Shown here one piece after another: positions 1-8,454 of a stretch of 49,370 bases of DNA. The first letter of the stretch is position 1, and each line of letters opens with the position of its first letter. The notes beneath the pieces were generated by a model that did not search any database, was not told where the DNA came from, and saw only the letters and a program-made list of their open reading frames with translations. This DNA comes from Paracoccaceae bacterium (GTDB taxonomy: Bacteria > Pseudomonadota > Alphaproteobacteria > Rhodobacterales > Rhodobacteraceae): assembly GCA_030066905.1 (NCBI GenBank), contig JASJAR010000029.1, positions 1-49,370 on the forward strand. Direction: 5' to 3'. The position numbers and the translations under genes were made by a program.

Positions 1-139
1 TCGAATCGGATCGCTCTGCGGGCCTGTCCGTTTCGCCGATCTGCCGAATGCTCTGATCTTCATTATCGCAAATTGCGCTTTCGCCAAAATCCGCGTAAAT
101 CGGTTCTCGAGCAGGAATAACGTCCCGAGAGGGACCGGA
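1..139. repeat. Terminal direct repeat, left copy (circular junction)
   Basis: These 139 bases are identical to 49232-49370 at the far end. An exact end-to-end repeat running to both edges of the window is what a linearised circular molecule looks like when the cut point is included twice. The true unit is therefore 49,231 bp, and the region upstream of parA continues from the right-hand end. Confidence 0.95.
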
Positions 140-145
140 GGCAGG

Positions 146-1450
146 ATGTTCACCCATACCGATCTGGCGCAGCTCCAGTCGCAGTCCCTGCGGATGCAGA
201 GCTGGATCCGCAAGGAGACCTATTCGCCGGAGATGGAGAAGACCCTGCGGCGGTTTTCGAGCTGGGAGGTCGGCGAGCTCATCTTCGGGGTCAACCAGTC
301 GACCCTGCGAGGCCGCATGGCGGCCGACCCGTCGCTCCCGCAAGGCCAGGTGGAAACCGACGGACGCCAGCGCTGGTACAGTCTCGAAGAGATCAACGAG
401 ATCCGCCGCAGGCTCCGGATCAACCGCAAGAGCCTGATGCCCTACCGCCCCGCGGGCCAACGGGCGGTGCGTGCCGCCATTGCGAACTTCAAGGGCGGGG
501 CCGGGAAATCCACCGTCGCGCTCCATTTCGCCCATGCCGCCGCGCTCGCGGGCTACCGCGTCCTCGCGATCGACTTCGACCCTCAGGCGACGCTCAGCCA
601 TTCGATGGGACTGTCGGATGTGGCCGAGGAGTTCACGGTCTGGGGGGTGATCGCGCGGGATCTCACCCGCGAGACCGAGCGGATGAATGCCGGCCCGGTG
701 GCGGCCGAAAGCGGAACCGCCCTGCCCCGCCGGACCCTGCCGCCGGCCATCGTCGAGATGGGCCTTGGCGATCTCAGGCTCGCCGACTTCGTCAAACCGA
801 CCTGCTGGCCGACGATCGACATCGTACCGTCCTGCGCCAACGCCGCCTTCGTGGAGTTCGCCTCGGCCCAGTACCGCCATCTCAACCCCGAATGGTCCTT
901 TTTCGCAGCCGTGTCGCGCTTTCTCGACGGGTTGCCCGACGACGCTTACGATCTCATACTTTTCGACTGTCCGCCGGCGATCGGCTACCAGTCGATGAAC
1001 GCGGTCTTTGCAGCCGACATGCTCTATATCCCCTCGGGGCCGGGCTACTGGGAATACGATTCGACGACCTCGTTCATCGGCCAGCTTGCCGAGGCGCTGG
1101 AGGACCTCGGCCGGTTCGGAGGAGCGGTCCCCGCGGGGACAATCGGCCTGCCCAAGGCGTTCAGCGACGTGCGGTTCCTGCTCACCCGCTTCGAGCCCGG
1201 CAACGACCTTCACGTCGCCATGCAGGGGGCGTTCCGGCGCGTTTTCGGCGATCGTATGGCCGAGCATCCCATCGAGATGACCCGGGCGGTTGAGCAGTCC
1301 GGGCGGTTCCTGTCCTCGATTTACGAGATCGACTACCGCGACATGACCCGTGAAACCTGGCGCCGGGCACGAACCTCGTTCGACCGGGCTTACGAGGAGT
1401 TCATCGGGCATGTCCATGACGTCTGGACGAACATGGAGGCGCGGCCATGA
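146..1450 (+). CDS. parA: ParA-type partition ATPase
   Basis: Plasmid-segregation ATPase of 434 residues. Residues about 40-100 form a helix-turn-helix-like region (GELIFGVNQSTLRGRMA) as in RepA/SopA-like ParA proteins that autoregulate their operon. The deviant Walker A motif FKGGAGKST lies near residue 115, DFDPQATLS follows and the Walker B DCPPAIG comes later. The start is ATG at 146 with GGAGG (137-141) just upstream. The stop overlaps the parB start by 4 bp (ATGA), so the two are co-translated. It lies next to the origin-like repeats and works with ParB to distribute this single-replicon plasmid at division. Resemblance to RepA of repABC plasmids is noted, but no repC is present. Confidence 0.9.
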   Translation: MFTHTDLAQLQSQSLRMQSWIRKETYSPEMEKTLRRFSSWEVGELIFGVNQSTLRGRMAADPSLPQGQVETDGRQRWYSLEEINEIRRRLRINRKSLMPYRPAGQRAVRAAIANFKGGAGKSTVALHFAHAAALAGYRVLAIDFDPQATLSHSMGLSDVAEEFTVWGVIARDLTRETERMNAGPVAAESGTALPRRTLPPAIVEMGLGDLRLADFVKPTCWPTIDIVPSCANAAFVEFASAQYRHLNPEWSFFAAVSRFLDGLPDDAYDLILFDCPPAIGYQSMNAVFAADMLYIPSGPGYWEYDSTTSFIGQLAEALEDLGRFGGAVPAGTIGLPKAFSDVRFLLTRFEPGNDLHVAMQGAFRRVFGDRMAEHPIEMTRAVEQSGRFLSSIYEIDYRDMTRETWRRARTSFDRAYEEFIGHVHDVWTNMEARP

Positions 1451-2508
1451 GCAAGCGGCGGATCTTCGACATCGATTTTCCCGACGGCGATGCGGCGGAT
1501 GCCGCCCCGGCCGGGAGCCGCCGCGGGCCGATGGCAAGCGCGATCTCCGAAAACGCCGATGCGCTGGCCGAACGGCAGGCGACCGAGAGCCGGATCCGGG
1601 AGGAGAACGACCGGCTCGCCCACGAACTCGTGCGTCTGAGAAAGGCCGGGCTGATCACCGAAGAGGTGCCGGTGGCCTCGATCCTGACCGACAAGCTCAC
1701 GCGCGACCGGACCGATCGGCGCGACCCGGAGCTTGACGAGTTGAAGGCGTCGATCCGGGATGTGGGCTTGTCGAACCCGATCCGCGTCGAGGTCCAGGAG
1801 AGCGGCTACCAGCTCGTCCAGGGCTACCGGCGGCTCAACGCCTACCGTGAACTCTTTGCTGAGACCGGGGACGATCGGTTTGCGCGCATCCCGGCGGGTC
1901 TCATTGCCCATGGCGAGGCGCTCGAGGCGCTTTACCGCAAGATGGTCGATGAGAACCTCGTGCGCCGGGACATCTCATTCGCCGAGATGGCCGATCTCGC
2001 GAGGAAGTACGCCGCCGATCCCGAAACCAGGGCGGAAACCGTCGCTCAGGCGATCGCGCTTCTATACGCCTCTGCCGGCCGCCAGAAGCGGAACTACATC
2101 GGTCATTTCGCGTCTTTGCTGGACCGGATCGGCGACAGTCTCACCTTTCCCGAAGCCATCCCGCGCTCGCTCGGGCTGCAGCTTGAAAGGCGCATGGCTG
2201 CCGACGCGCGGCTGGCCCGCCGGGTGAGCGACGCTCTGATGGCCTTCCCGATTGCCAGTGCCGCAAAGGAGATCGAGCTCCTACGCGGCTTCGCTGTCCC
2301 GGCGGGGACGGCAACGGGTGCCGACACGGCACGGACCGGCCGCCCCACCGCCAAGACAACCCTTCGGTTCGAGGGCCCCGGCGGGATGGTGCGCTGTACC
2401 GCGTCCGACGGGAAACTCGAGATCCGGGCGGAAAAGGACTTCGGCAGCCTTGACCGCCACGACCTCGAAGCCGCGCTCGACGCGTTCTTTCAAGCTCTCG
2501 ACAACTGA
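1447..2508 (+). CDS. parB: ParB/RepB-type centromere-binding partition protein
   Basis: 353 residues. The ParB/sulfiredoxin-like N-terminal domain is seen around residues 75-150 (DPELDELKASIRDVG, then NPIRVE and VQGYRRLNAYREL), the usual CTP-binding ParB core with its GxRR-like signature, followed by a mainly helical DNA-binding part. It binds a parS site, most likely in the gap upstream of parA, and stimulates ParA. Translationally coupled to parA by ATGA. Its last 19 bases overlap the convergent 3' end of bchO, so maintenance module and photosynthesis cluster abut without spacer. Confidence 0.88.
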   Translation: MSKRRIFDIDFPDGDAADAAPAGSRRGPMASAISENADALAERQATESRIREENDRLAHELVRLRKAGLITEEVPVASILTDKLTRDRTDRRDPELDELKASIRDVGLSNPIRVEVQESGYQLVQGYRRLNAYRELFAETGDDRFARIPAGLIAHGEALEALYRKMVDENLVRRDISFAEMADLARKYAADPETRAETVAQAIALLYASAGRQKRNYIGHFASLLDRIGDSLTFPEAIPRSLGLQLERRMAADARLARRVSDALMAFPIASAAKEIELLRGFAVPAGTATGADTARTGRPTAKTTLRFEGPGGMVRCTASDGKLEIRAEKDFGSLDRHDLEAALDAFFQALDN

Positions 2509-3365
2509 GGCGCCTCGGCGTCGAAAAACCCGAAGATCGCCTCGGTAACCGCATCCGGGTCGGTCTCATGCACGAGATGGCCGGCAGACGGGTATCCCAC
2601 GACCCTGCCATGGCCGAGACGCGCCGCGGCCGTCCGGCCCACCTTCGGCGGCACCGTCCCGTCCCGCTCGCCGATCAGGAACAGAACCGGCGCGGCAAGG
2701 GAGGGCAGCTCAGCCAGAAGTCCGTCGATTGACCATTGCGCCATCATCAGAAGCGTCCCCTCGACATGGTCCGCATCCTCTATCAGGCGCCGATAAAGCG
2801 CGGTCCCGGCGGGGTCGAGGCGCGAGCCGGTCGATGACAGGAGGGCCGCGAGCTGGCCCGGGCGGCGGGCAAGGGCTGAGAAGAGCCGCGGCACAAGGGG
2901 GGTTGCGGCGAGCGCCTTGGCGAGGATCGGAAAGAGCCATCCCGCCGCCCCTTCGAAATGTCCCAGCGCCGGATTGATCCCCACCACCGGCGCGGCTGGG
3001 TAGCGCCCGGCGAGGTTCAGAGCCACGGCGGCGCCGGCCGAATGCCCGACCATCAGGTCGGGTCTGCTGCCGAGATGCTCCAAAAGCGCGGCGATGTCTT
3101 CTGTCAGCGGTCCGAGCCCGCAGCGCTGCCGGGTGCCCATCCGCGTGAAGCCCTGGCCGGGGTAATCCATCATGACGACACGAAACCGCGTCGCCAGAAC
3201 GGGGGCGAGGGCGCGAAAACTCTGGGTCGCGCCGCCGGCGCCGTGGAGCAGCAGAGCCACCGGGCCCTCGCCGAAGCTCTGCACGTGCCAGCGATGGGGT
3301 CGCACGTCGATGAAGCGCGAATGCTCGGCCAGGGGCCAGGTCGCCCGCTCGCGGGCCCAGTCCAC
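2490..3365 (-). CDS. bchO: BchO, magnesium-chelatase-linked alpha/beta hydrolase
   Basis: 291-residue alpha/beta-hydrolase-fold protein placed as usual after bchI and bchD. Visible motifs are the oxyanion-hole HGAGG at about residue 41, the nucleophile elbow GHSAG at about 107 (Ser109), and a late SAGHL histidine with the ERDGTVP acid region. The family is conserved in photosynthesis clusters and thought to assist Mg insertion into protoporphyrin IX, although the exact reaction is unsettled. I chose the GTG at 3365 (MDWARERATW), which fits the family length and lies 3 bp beyond the bchD stop. The frame stays open much further upstream, but that part runs antisense-free inside bchD and is not BchO-like. 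Confidence 0.88.
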   Translation of the reverse strand: MDWARERATWPLAEHSRFIDVRPHRWHVQSFGEGPVALLLHGAGGATQSFRALAPVLATRFRVVMMDYPGQGFTRMGTRQRCGLGPLTEDIAALLEHLGSRPDLMVGHSAGAAVALNLAGRYPAAPVVGINPALGHFEGAAGWLFPILAKALAATPLVPRLFSALARRPGQLAALLSSTGSRLDPAGTALYRRLIEDADHVEGTLLMMAQWSIDGLLAELPSLAAPVLFLIGERDGTVPPKVGRTAAARLGHGRVVGYPSAGHLVHETDPDAVTEAIFGFFDAEAPQLSRA

Positions 3366-3367
3366 CC

Positions 3368-5041
3368 TCAGACGTCCAGCGCGGCCGCGACCGCCGTCGA
3401 CATCTCCCGCGCCCCGGCGAACGGCATCGCGACATAGCGCCCGCCAAGCGCCCGCGCCAGGCGTTCGAGAGGCGCTTCGGGGCGCCGGCCGGTGTCGAGA
3501 ACGAGGCACTCGACGCCGGCTGTGGCAAGGCCGCGGGCGGCCGTCTCGGCATCTTCCGCCGCCCGTCTGCGGTCGGCCCGCCCGTCGCGGGCGATGTTCG
3601 CGCGGCCGTCGCTCAAAAGGACGATGACCGGCGTCGCCCCTCCGGCCCGGGCCTGGTCGGCGAGACGGGCCGCCGCATCGAGCCCGCTGGCCAGCGGCGT
3701 GGCGCCACCGGCGGGAAGACCCACCAGGGCGTTTCTGGCGCGCACAAGGGCATTGGTCGGCGGCAGCAGGATCTCCGCGCCCCGGCCCCGGAACGCCACC
3801 AGCGCGACCTGGTCGCGTCTCCGGTAGGCTTCGCCGAGAAGGCATTCGACCGCGCCCTTGGCCTCGGCCATCCGGGCCATCGCCTGGGACCCCGACGCGT
3901 CCACGGCGAAGATGATCACCCGGTCGGACCGCTCCTCGTAGCGCCGAATGCGAATGTCCGCCGGACGCAGGGCCACCGGTTGTCCTCCCGGGGCGGGCGG
4001 GCGCAGACGCTGAAACGGGATCGCGGCGCGGAGCGTCGCCACGGGGTCGATGCGGGCGCGCATCGAGGGGTGTCCGGGCCGCGAGGGCAGGGGACGTCCC
4101 CGCGTGGTCCCGCGCCGCGCGGTCCCCGCACCGTCGCCCCGGTTGCCGCGTGAGGGGGCCTTGGCCGAGGGAGCCAGAAGCGCGCCGGGTAGCCGGACTG
4201 TCACCGGGCCGGCGATGAGGTCCTGCTCGCCGGCCTCGCCTTCCGCCGGGGAGGGTTCCGAGCGGTCGCGGCCCTCCTCAGGCCGCTCCAGTTTATCAAC
4301 CTCAGGTTGTTCGGTCTGCCGCTCCGCTCTGGGAGCCAGAACCAGCGCAGCGGCTGCATCGATGTCCTCGCGCTCGACACTCTTCGCACGCCGGAGCGCC
4401 GCAAGCCCGCGGGCCACCGCGCGGGCTGCAAGGTCGTGGCGGAGGTCGGCGACCCCCAGGCTACGGGCATATTCCGCCAGAATCGTCTCTAAACCGGCAG
4501 AAAACGGTACCTTGCCCGCAAGACACGCGTCGTCGACATGAGGCTCGAAGGGCGCCGAAATCCGGTCGGCCGCCGCCCGATCGAGCCCGTCGAGGTTCAC
4601 AAAGAGGCTCGTGCGCGCCCGGAGCACCGGCGCCATTGCTTCCTCGTCGTCCGCCCCCTCGTCGAGGGCGACGAGGACGGCATCGCCGCGGTCGAGCGCC
4701 AGCGCCAGCCGCGCGGAGAGGGCAGGGGGGGCCCGCTCGGCGCTCGTTAGCGTCAGCCGTCCGGGGCGGTTGAGAAGTCCGGCGCGTAGAACCCGCCGCC
4801 CGGCGGCCAGCGACGCCCCGACATCGACGCCGCCCGACAGCGCGATGTCGTCGGTCTCCGGCCCGATCCGCGCGGTTTCGGGAAGCATCCCGTCGAGGAC
4901 CGCCAGAAAGGCCTCGCGGGCCGGCGACGGGCGGCTTCGGAGCCAGAGACCGCCGATCGCGGGCCCGCCCGTTGCCATGAGCCGGAGGACCAGCCTCGCC
5001 CGCGCCACCGGGTCGGCGAGATCGCCGGTCTCCGCCCTCAT
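3368..5041 (-). CDS. bchD: Magnesium chelatase subunit BchD
   Basis: 557 residues. The N-terminal half is a degenerate AAA-like module, followed by a Pro/Arg/acid-rich linker (about residues 270-345) and a C-terminal von Willebrand A domain whose MIDAS motif DASGSQ is at about residue 380, with LLSDGRAN later. BchD forms a double hexameric ring with BchI and docks on BchH to insert Mg2+ into protoporphyrin IX, the first committed step of bacteriochlorophyll synthesis. The ATG at 5041 overlaps the bchI stop (ATGA), so bchI, bchD and bchO are one coupled operon read from crtA. Length agrees with Rhodobacter BchD. Confidence 0.93.
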   Translation of the reverse strand: MRAETGDLADPVARARLVLRLMATGGPAIGGLWLRSRPSPAREAFLAVLDGMLPETARIGPETDDIALSGGVDVGASLAAGRRVLRAGLLNRPGRLTLTSAERAPPALSARLALALDRGDAVLVALDEGADDEEAMAPVLRARTSLFVNLDGLDRAAADRISAPFEPHVDDACLAGKVPFSAGLETILAEYARSLGVADLRHDLAARAVARGLAALRRAKSVEREDIDAAAALVLAPRAERQTEQPEVDKLERPEEGRDRSEPSPAEGEAGEQDLIAGPVTVRLPGALLAPSAKAPSRGNRGDGAGTARRGTTRGRPLPSRPGHPSMRARIDPVATLRAAIPFQRLRPPAPGGQPVALRPADIRIRRYEERSDRVIIFAVDASGSQAMARMAEAKGAVECLLGEAYRRRDQVALVAFRGRGAEILLPPTNALVRARNALVGLPAGGATPLASGLDAAARLADQARAGGATPVIVLLSDGRANIARDGRADRRRAAEDAETAARGLATAGVECLVLDTGRRPEAPLERLARALGGRYVAMPFAGAREMSTAVAAALDV

Positions 5042-6075
5042 TCGGCGGCGGTCTGATAGGGCCCGAAGAGCTCGCCGAGGGATCGCGCGATGCGGGCGTC
5101 GGACCCGGTGTCGTCCAGCGGATCGCGCCGGAGCCTGTGGCCGAGAGCCGGGCCGGCCATCTGCCGCAAATGGGCCCGGGAGACCTCCCGGTCGCCCTCG
5201 AAGGCCGCAAGCGCCCGGGCCGCCTTTAACAGCGTCAGTTCGCCCCTGAGCCCGTCCGACCCCAATGCAATGCAGATCGCGGCGCAATCGGCGAGCGCGC
5301 CCTCCGGCGTGGCGACCTCCGAAAGCCGGGCCCGCGCCTTCAGGATCTTCGCGCGCAGACGCCCGTCGGCCCGGCGCCACCGCGCCATGAAGGCCTCATA
5401 CTCCTCCTCGTACCCCGCCCGGCGGCGGATCACCTCGACCCGGGTCTCGACGTCGCGCGGCGATGTCACATCCACCGCAAGGCCGAACCGGTCGAGAAGC
5501 TGAGGCCGCAGCTCCCCCTCTTCTGGGTTGCCGGAGCCCACGAGGACGAAGCGCGCCGCGTGGCGGATCGAAAGCCCCTCGCGCTCGACGACATTCTCGC
5601 CCGACTGCGCCACGTCGAGGAGAAGGTCCACGATGTGGTCTTCGAGGAGGTTCACCTCGTCGATATAGAGATAGCCCCGGTTCGCCTGGGCCAGGAGCCC
5701 CGGCTCGAAGGCCTTTTCGCCATGCACCAGCGCCCGTTCGATGTCGAGCGCGCCGGTGACCCGGTCCTCGGTGGCGCCGAGCGGCAGGTCGACGACCGGG
5801 GTGGGGCGGTTGACCCGCCGTTTCGACCCTCTTTCGGCCCAATCTGGGCAGTCGGCGGAGGTTTCGGAGTTCACCGGGCAGCTTTCGACGACCTTGATCG
5901 GCGGCAGGAGGGCCGCAAGACCGCGCACGGCGGTCGATTTGCCCGTGCCCCGGTCGCCGAAGACGAGAACGCCGCCGATCCTCGGGTCGATGGCGGTGAG
6001 GATCATCGCGCGCTTCATCTCGTCCTGGCCGACAATGGCGCTGAAGGGGAAGGGCTGGCGCTTGAGGTCGCTCAT
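5038..6075 (-). CDS. bchI: Magnesium chelatase ATPase subunit BchI
   Basis: 345-residue AAA+ ATPase. Walker A GDRGTGKST is at residues 40-48, Walker B YLYIDEVNLL at about 145, and the sensor region GSGNPEEGELRPQLLDRF follows. It drives BchD/BchH-mediated Mg insertion. The start ATG at 6075 (MSDLKRQPFP) has AGGAG 9 bp upstream and overlaps the crtA stop (ATGA). Expression is therefore expected from the PpsR-controlled crtA promoter. Confidence 0.95.
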   Translation of the reverse strand: MSDLKRQPFPFSAIVGQDEMKRAMILTAIDPRIGGVLVFGDRGTGKSTAVRGLAALLPPIKVVESCPVNSETSADCPDWAERGSKRRVNRPTPVVDLPLGATEDRVTGALDIERALVHGEKAFEPGLLAQANRGYLYIDEVNLLEDHIVDLLLDVAQSGENVVEREGLSIRHAARFVLVGSGNPEEGELRPQLLDRFGLAVDVTSPRDVETRVEVIRRRAGYEEEYEAFMARWRRADGRLRAKILKARARLSEVATPEGALADCAAICIALGSDGLRGELTLLKAARALAAFEGDREVSRAHLRQMAGPALGHRLRRDPLDDTGSDARIARSLGELFGPYQTAAE

Positions 6076-6779
6076 GGCGCACTCCTTTGGAGGTTTGAAA
6101 GCGGGTCGGCCCCGCCCCAGGTTCCGGTCCCGCCATCGACGCGGAACCGGGCGTAAAGCTCTTCGCGAAACCAGCCCTCCTGCCGCACCGCGCGGATGGC
6201 GCGGGCATGGGGGCCGCCGCGGGCGAAGGCGTCCATCGCTGTTGCATCGGGCCAGATCGAGAAGGTCACTTGATGAAGCCAGGGCACCTCGCCGATGCCG
6301 ATCTTGAAGGCGACGTTGGGGTCGGCGCCGATCACGGCGGAGATGTCGGGTTCGCGCTGCCAGAACCGCAGAAGGCTCCGGGGCCGGATCGTGGCCCGGG
6401 TCAGTGCGGCCAGGGGCCCCGCGCCCGCCTCCGCCTCGGCCCGAAACGGGGCTTGTCCCGACCAGGCGCCCCGCGCCGAGGTCGGGGTCAGAAACACCGT
6501 CCAGCTTTCTGCCGCCCGCTGCCGCCAACGGCGAAAGAGCGGGCTTCTGGCGGTTCCCCGCTCGGCTGTCTCCCGGTCCTCCCAGACCACGAGGATCGCC
6601 CAGACCCTGGTGTTGGGCACTGGTGTGAACCCCTCGCCCGTTCCCGACCCGCAGAGTTTCCAGAACCGCGCGCCGGGGAGCGACGTCAGGGCCAGTCGGC
6701 CAAGCGCCATCTGGCCCAGCACCCAGACCCGGGCGCCGAGGCTCTCGAACCGGAAGAAGGATATGGTTACCGCTTGAAT
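6072..6779 (-). CDS. crtA: Spheroidene monooxygenase CrtA
   Basis: 235 residues from the predicted start, close to the Rhodobacter protein. It begins with the family N-terminus (VTISFFRFESLG) and shows the signature FWKLCGSGTGEGFTP. It adds the 2-keto group, converting spheroidene to spheroidenone under oxic conditions. There is no ATG, GTG or TTG at the conserved start position. An ATT at 6779-6777 fits the family alignment exactly and has AGGGAG 8 bp upstream (6793-6788). In-frame upstream GTG or TTG codons would place coding sequence across a PpsR box and lack a ribosome binding site. The next ATG would remove about 18 conserved residues. First gene of the crtA-bchIDO operon. Confidence 0.85.
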   Translation of the reverse strand: MQAVTISFFRFESLGARVWVLGQMALGRLALTSLPGARFWKLCGSGTGEGFTPVPNTRVWAILVVWEDRETAERGTARSPLFRRWRQRAAESWTVFLTPTSARGAWSGQAPFRAEAEAGAGPLAALTRATIRPRSLLRFWQREPDISAVIGADPNVAFKIGIGEVPWLHQVTFSIWPDATAMDAFARGGPHARAIRAVRQEGWFREELYARFRVDGGTGTWGGADPLSNLQRSAP

Positions 6780-6796
6780 GCTGGCGACTCCCTGAC

Positions 6797-6814
6797 TGTC
6801 AAGGAAGTCTGACA
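6797..6814. promoter_or_regulatory. PpsR/CrtJ box (crtA side)
   Basis: Exact TGT-N12-ACA palindrome (TGTCAAGGAAGTCTGACA), 17 bp upstream of the predicted crtA start. Paired with the box at 6873 in the crtA-crtI divergent promoter. Confidence 0.8.
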
Positions 6815-6872
6815 GATGCCCGTCGAAAAAGGAAGATGCTGGCACCTGCTCAAGTGACGCATGTATTTTGAT

Positions 6873-6890
6873 TGTCAACTTATGCTGACA
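6873..6890. promoter_or_regulatory. PpsR/CrtJ box (crtA-crtI divergent promoter)
   Basis: Exact TGT-N12-ACA (TGTCAACTTATGCTGACA). It lies 16 bp before the crtI ATG and 76 bp from the other box. Its minus-strand half-site TTGACA could double as a crtA -35 element. Confidence 0.85.
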
Positions 6891-6906
6891 GTCATAGGCT
6901 TTGTCC

Positions 6907-8454
6907 ATGACCGAGGCCGTCCCGAAAACCGAATCCCCGTCTTCCGCCGTCGTGGTCGGCGCGGGCCTCGGCGGTCTCGCTGCGGCCATGCGCCTCGGGG
7001 CCAAGGGCTACCGCGTCACTCTCGTCGATAAGCTCGACCGCCCCGGCGGCCGGGGTTCGGCGATCGAAGAGAACGGTCACCGCTTCGACCTTGGGCCCAC
7101 CATCGTCACCGTACCCCAGGTCTACCGCGCCCTCTGGGCCGCCTGCGGTCGCGATTTCGACACGGATGTCGACCTTCGCCCGCTCGACCCGTTCTACGAA
7201 ATCCGCTGGCCCGACGGGTCGTCCTTTACTGCCCGGGGGTCGACAAAGGCCATGGTCGAGGAGGTCCGCCGGCTCTCGCCGGGGGACGTCGCCGGGTACA
7301 AGCGGTTCCTCAAAGATGCCCACCGCCGTTACGTCGTCGGCTTCGAGGGCATGGTCGCCGAGCCCATGCACCGGCTCTGGTCGACCGCCAGGGTCATACC
7401 GGAATTCGCCCGCCTGCGCGCAGACCGGTCGATCCTCGGCCTCGCCCGCGCCCGGGTGAAAGACGAACGGCTCCGCATGGCGCTGTCGTTCCACCCGCTC
7501 TTCATCGGCGGCGACCCGATGCACGTCACCTCAATGTACGCCCTTGTAAGCCATCTCGAAAAGGAGTTCGGCGTGCATTACGCCATCGGCGGGGTACAGG
7601 CGATGGCCGACGCCATGGCGAACGTGATCCGGGGGCAGGGGGGCGACATCCGCCTTGAGACCGAGGCCGACGAGATCCTCGTCGAAAACGGCCAGACCCG
7701 CGGTCTGCGCCTCGCCTCGGGCGAAACCCTGTCGGCCCCGCTGGTGGTGTCGAACGCCGATGCCGGCCACACCTATTCGCGGCTTCTACGGAACGCCCCG
7801 AAACGCCGCTGGTCGGAGAAGAAGCTTAACGGGCGCCGCTGGTCGATGGGCCTCTTCGTGTGGTACTTCGGCACCAGAGGCACCCGTGCGAAGTGGCGCG
7901 ACGTCGGCCATCACACGATCCTCTCCGGGCCCCGCTACGAGGGCCTCCTGCGCGACATCTTCATCAACGGCCGCCTCGCCGATGACATGTCGCTCTACCT
8001 CCACCGCCCCTCGGTGACCGACCCCACGGTCGCACCGCCGGGCGACGACACGTTCTACGCCCTCTCCCCGGTCCCCCATCTCGGCCATGCCGACCCGGTC
8101 GACTGGGAGGCAATGCGCGAGACCTACCGCGCCCGCGTCGCGACCGTGCTCGAAGACACGCTCCCGGGGTTCGAACAACACCTCTCCGCCGAGCTCATCT
8201 TCACGCCGGAAGACTTCCGCGACCGCTACCTTTCGCCGCTGGGCTGCGGCTTCTCCATCGAACCGCGCATTCTCCAATCGGCCTGGTTCCGGCCCCACAA
8301 CGTCTCCGAAGAGGCGAGGGGCCTCTACCTCGTCGGCGCGGGCACCCATCCCGGTGCGGGGCTTCCGGGTGTGGTGTCCTCGGCCGAAGTGCTCGCCAAA
8401 CTCGTCCCCGACGCGCCCGGCGTCGCGGCGCCCGAAAGGATGGCCGCAGAATGA
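6907..8454 (+). CDS. crtI: Phytoene desaturase CrtI
   Basis: 515-residue FAD-dependent desaturase. The Rossmann dinucleotide-binding motif VVVGAGLGGLAAAMRL is near the N-terminus and the C-terminal CrtI signature GAGTHPGAGLPGV near residue 480. It introduces double bonds into phytoene, in Rhodobacter mostly three to give neurosporene. I chose the ATG at 6907. A TTG two codons earlier (6901) is in frame and cannot be excluded. The stop overlaps the crtB start (ATGA). Transcribed from the PpsR-controlled promoter shared with crtA. Confidence 0.94.
   Translation: MTEAVPKTESPSSAVVVGAGLGGLAAAMRLGAKGYRVTLVDKLDRPGGRGSAIEENGHRFDLGPTIVTVPQVYRALWAACGRDFDTDVDLRPLDPFYEIRWPDGSSFTARGSTKAMVEEVRRLSPGDVAGYKRFLKDAHRRYVVGFEGMVAEPMHRLWSTARVIPEFARLRADRSILGLARARVKDERLRMALSFHPLFIGGDPMHVTSMYALVSHLEKEFGVHYAIGGVQAMADAMANVIRGQGGDIRLETEADEILVENGQTRGLRLASGETLSAPLVVSNADAGHTYSRLLRNAPKRRWSEKKLNGRRWSMGLFVWYFGTRGTRAKWRDVGHHTILSGPRYEGLLRDIFINGRLADDMSLYLHRPSVTDPTVAPPGDDTFYALSPVPHLGHADPVDWEAMRETYRARVATVLEDTLPGFEQHLSAELIFTPEDFRDRYLSPLGCGFSIEPRILQSAWFRPHNVSEEARGLYLVGAGTHPGAGLPGVVSSAEVLAKLVPDAPGVAAPERMAAE

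Noticed and set aside
63..71. TTATCGCAA as a DnaA box in the origin region
   Set aside because: Only 7 of 9 bases match the consensus, and a single weak match is expected by chance.
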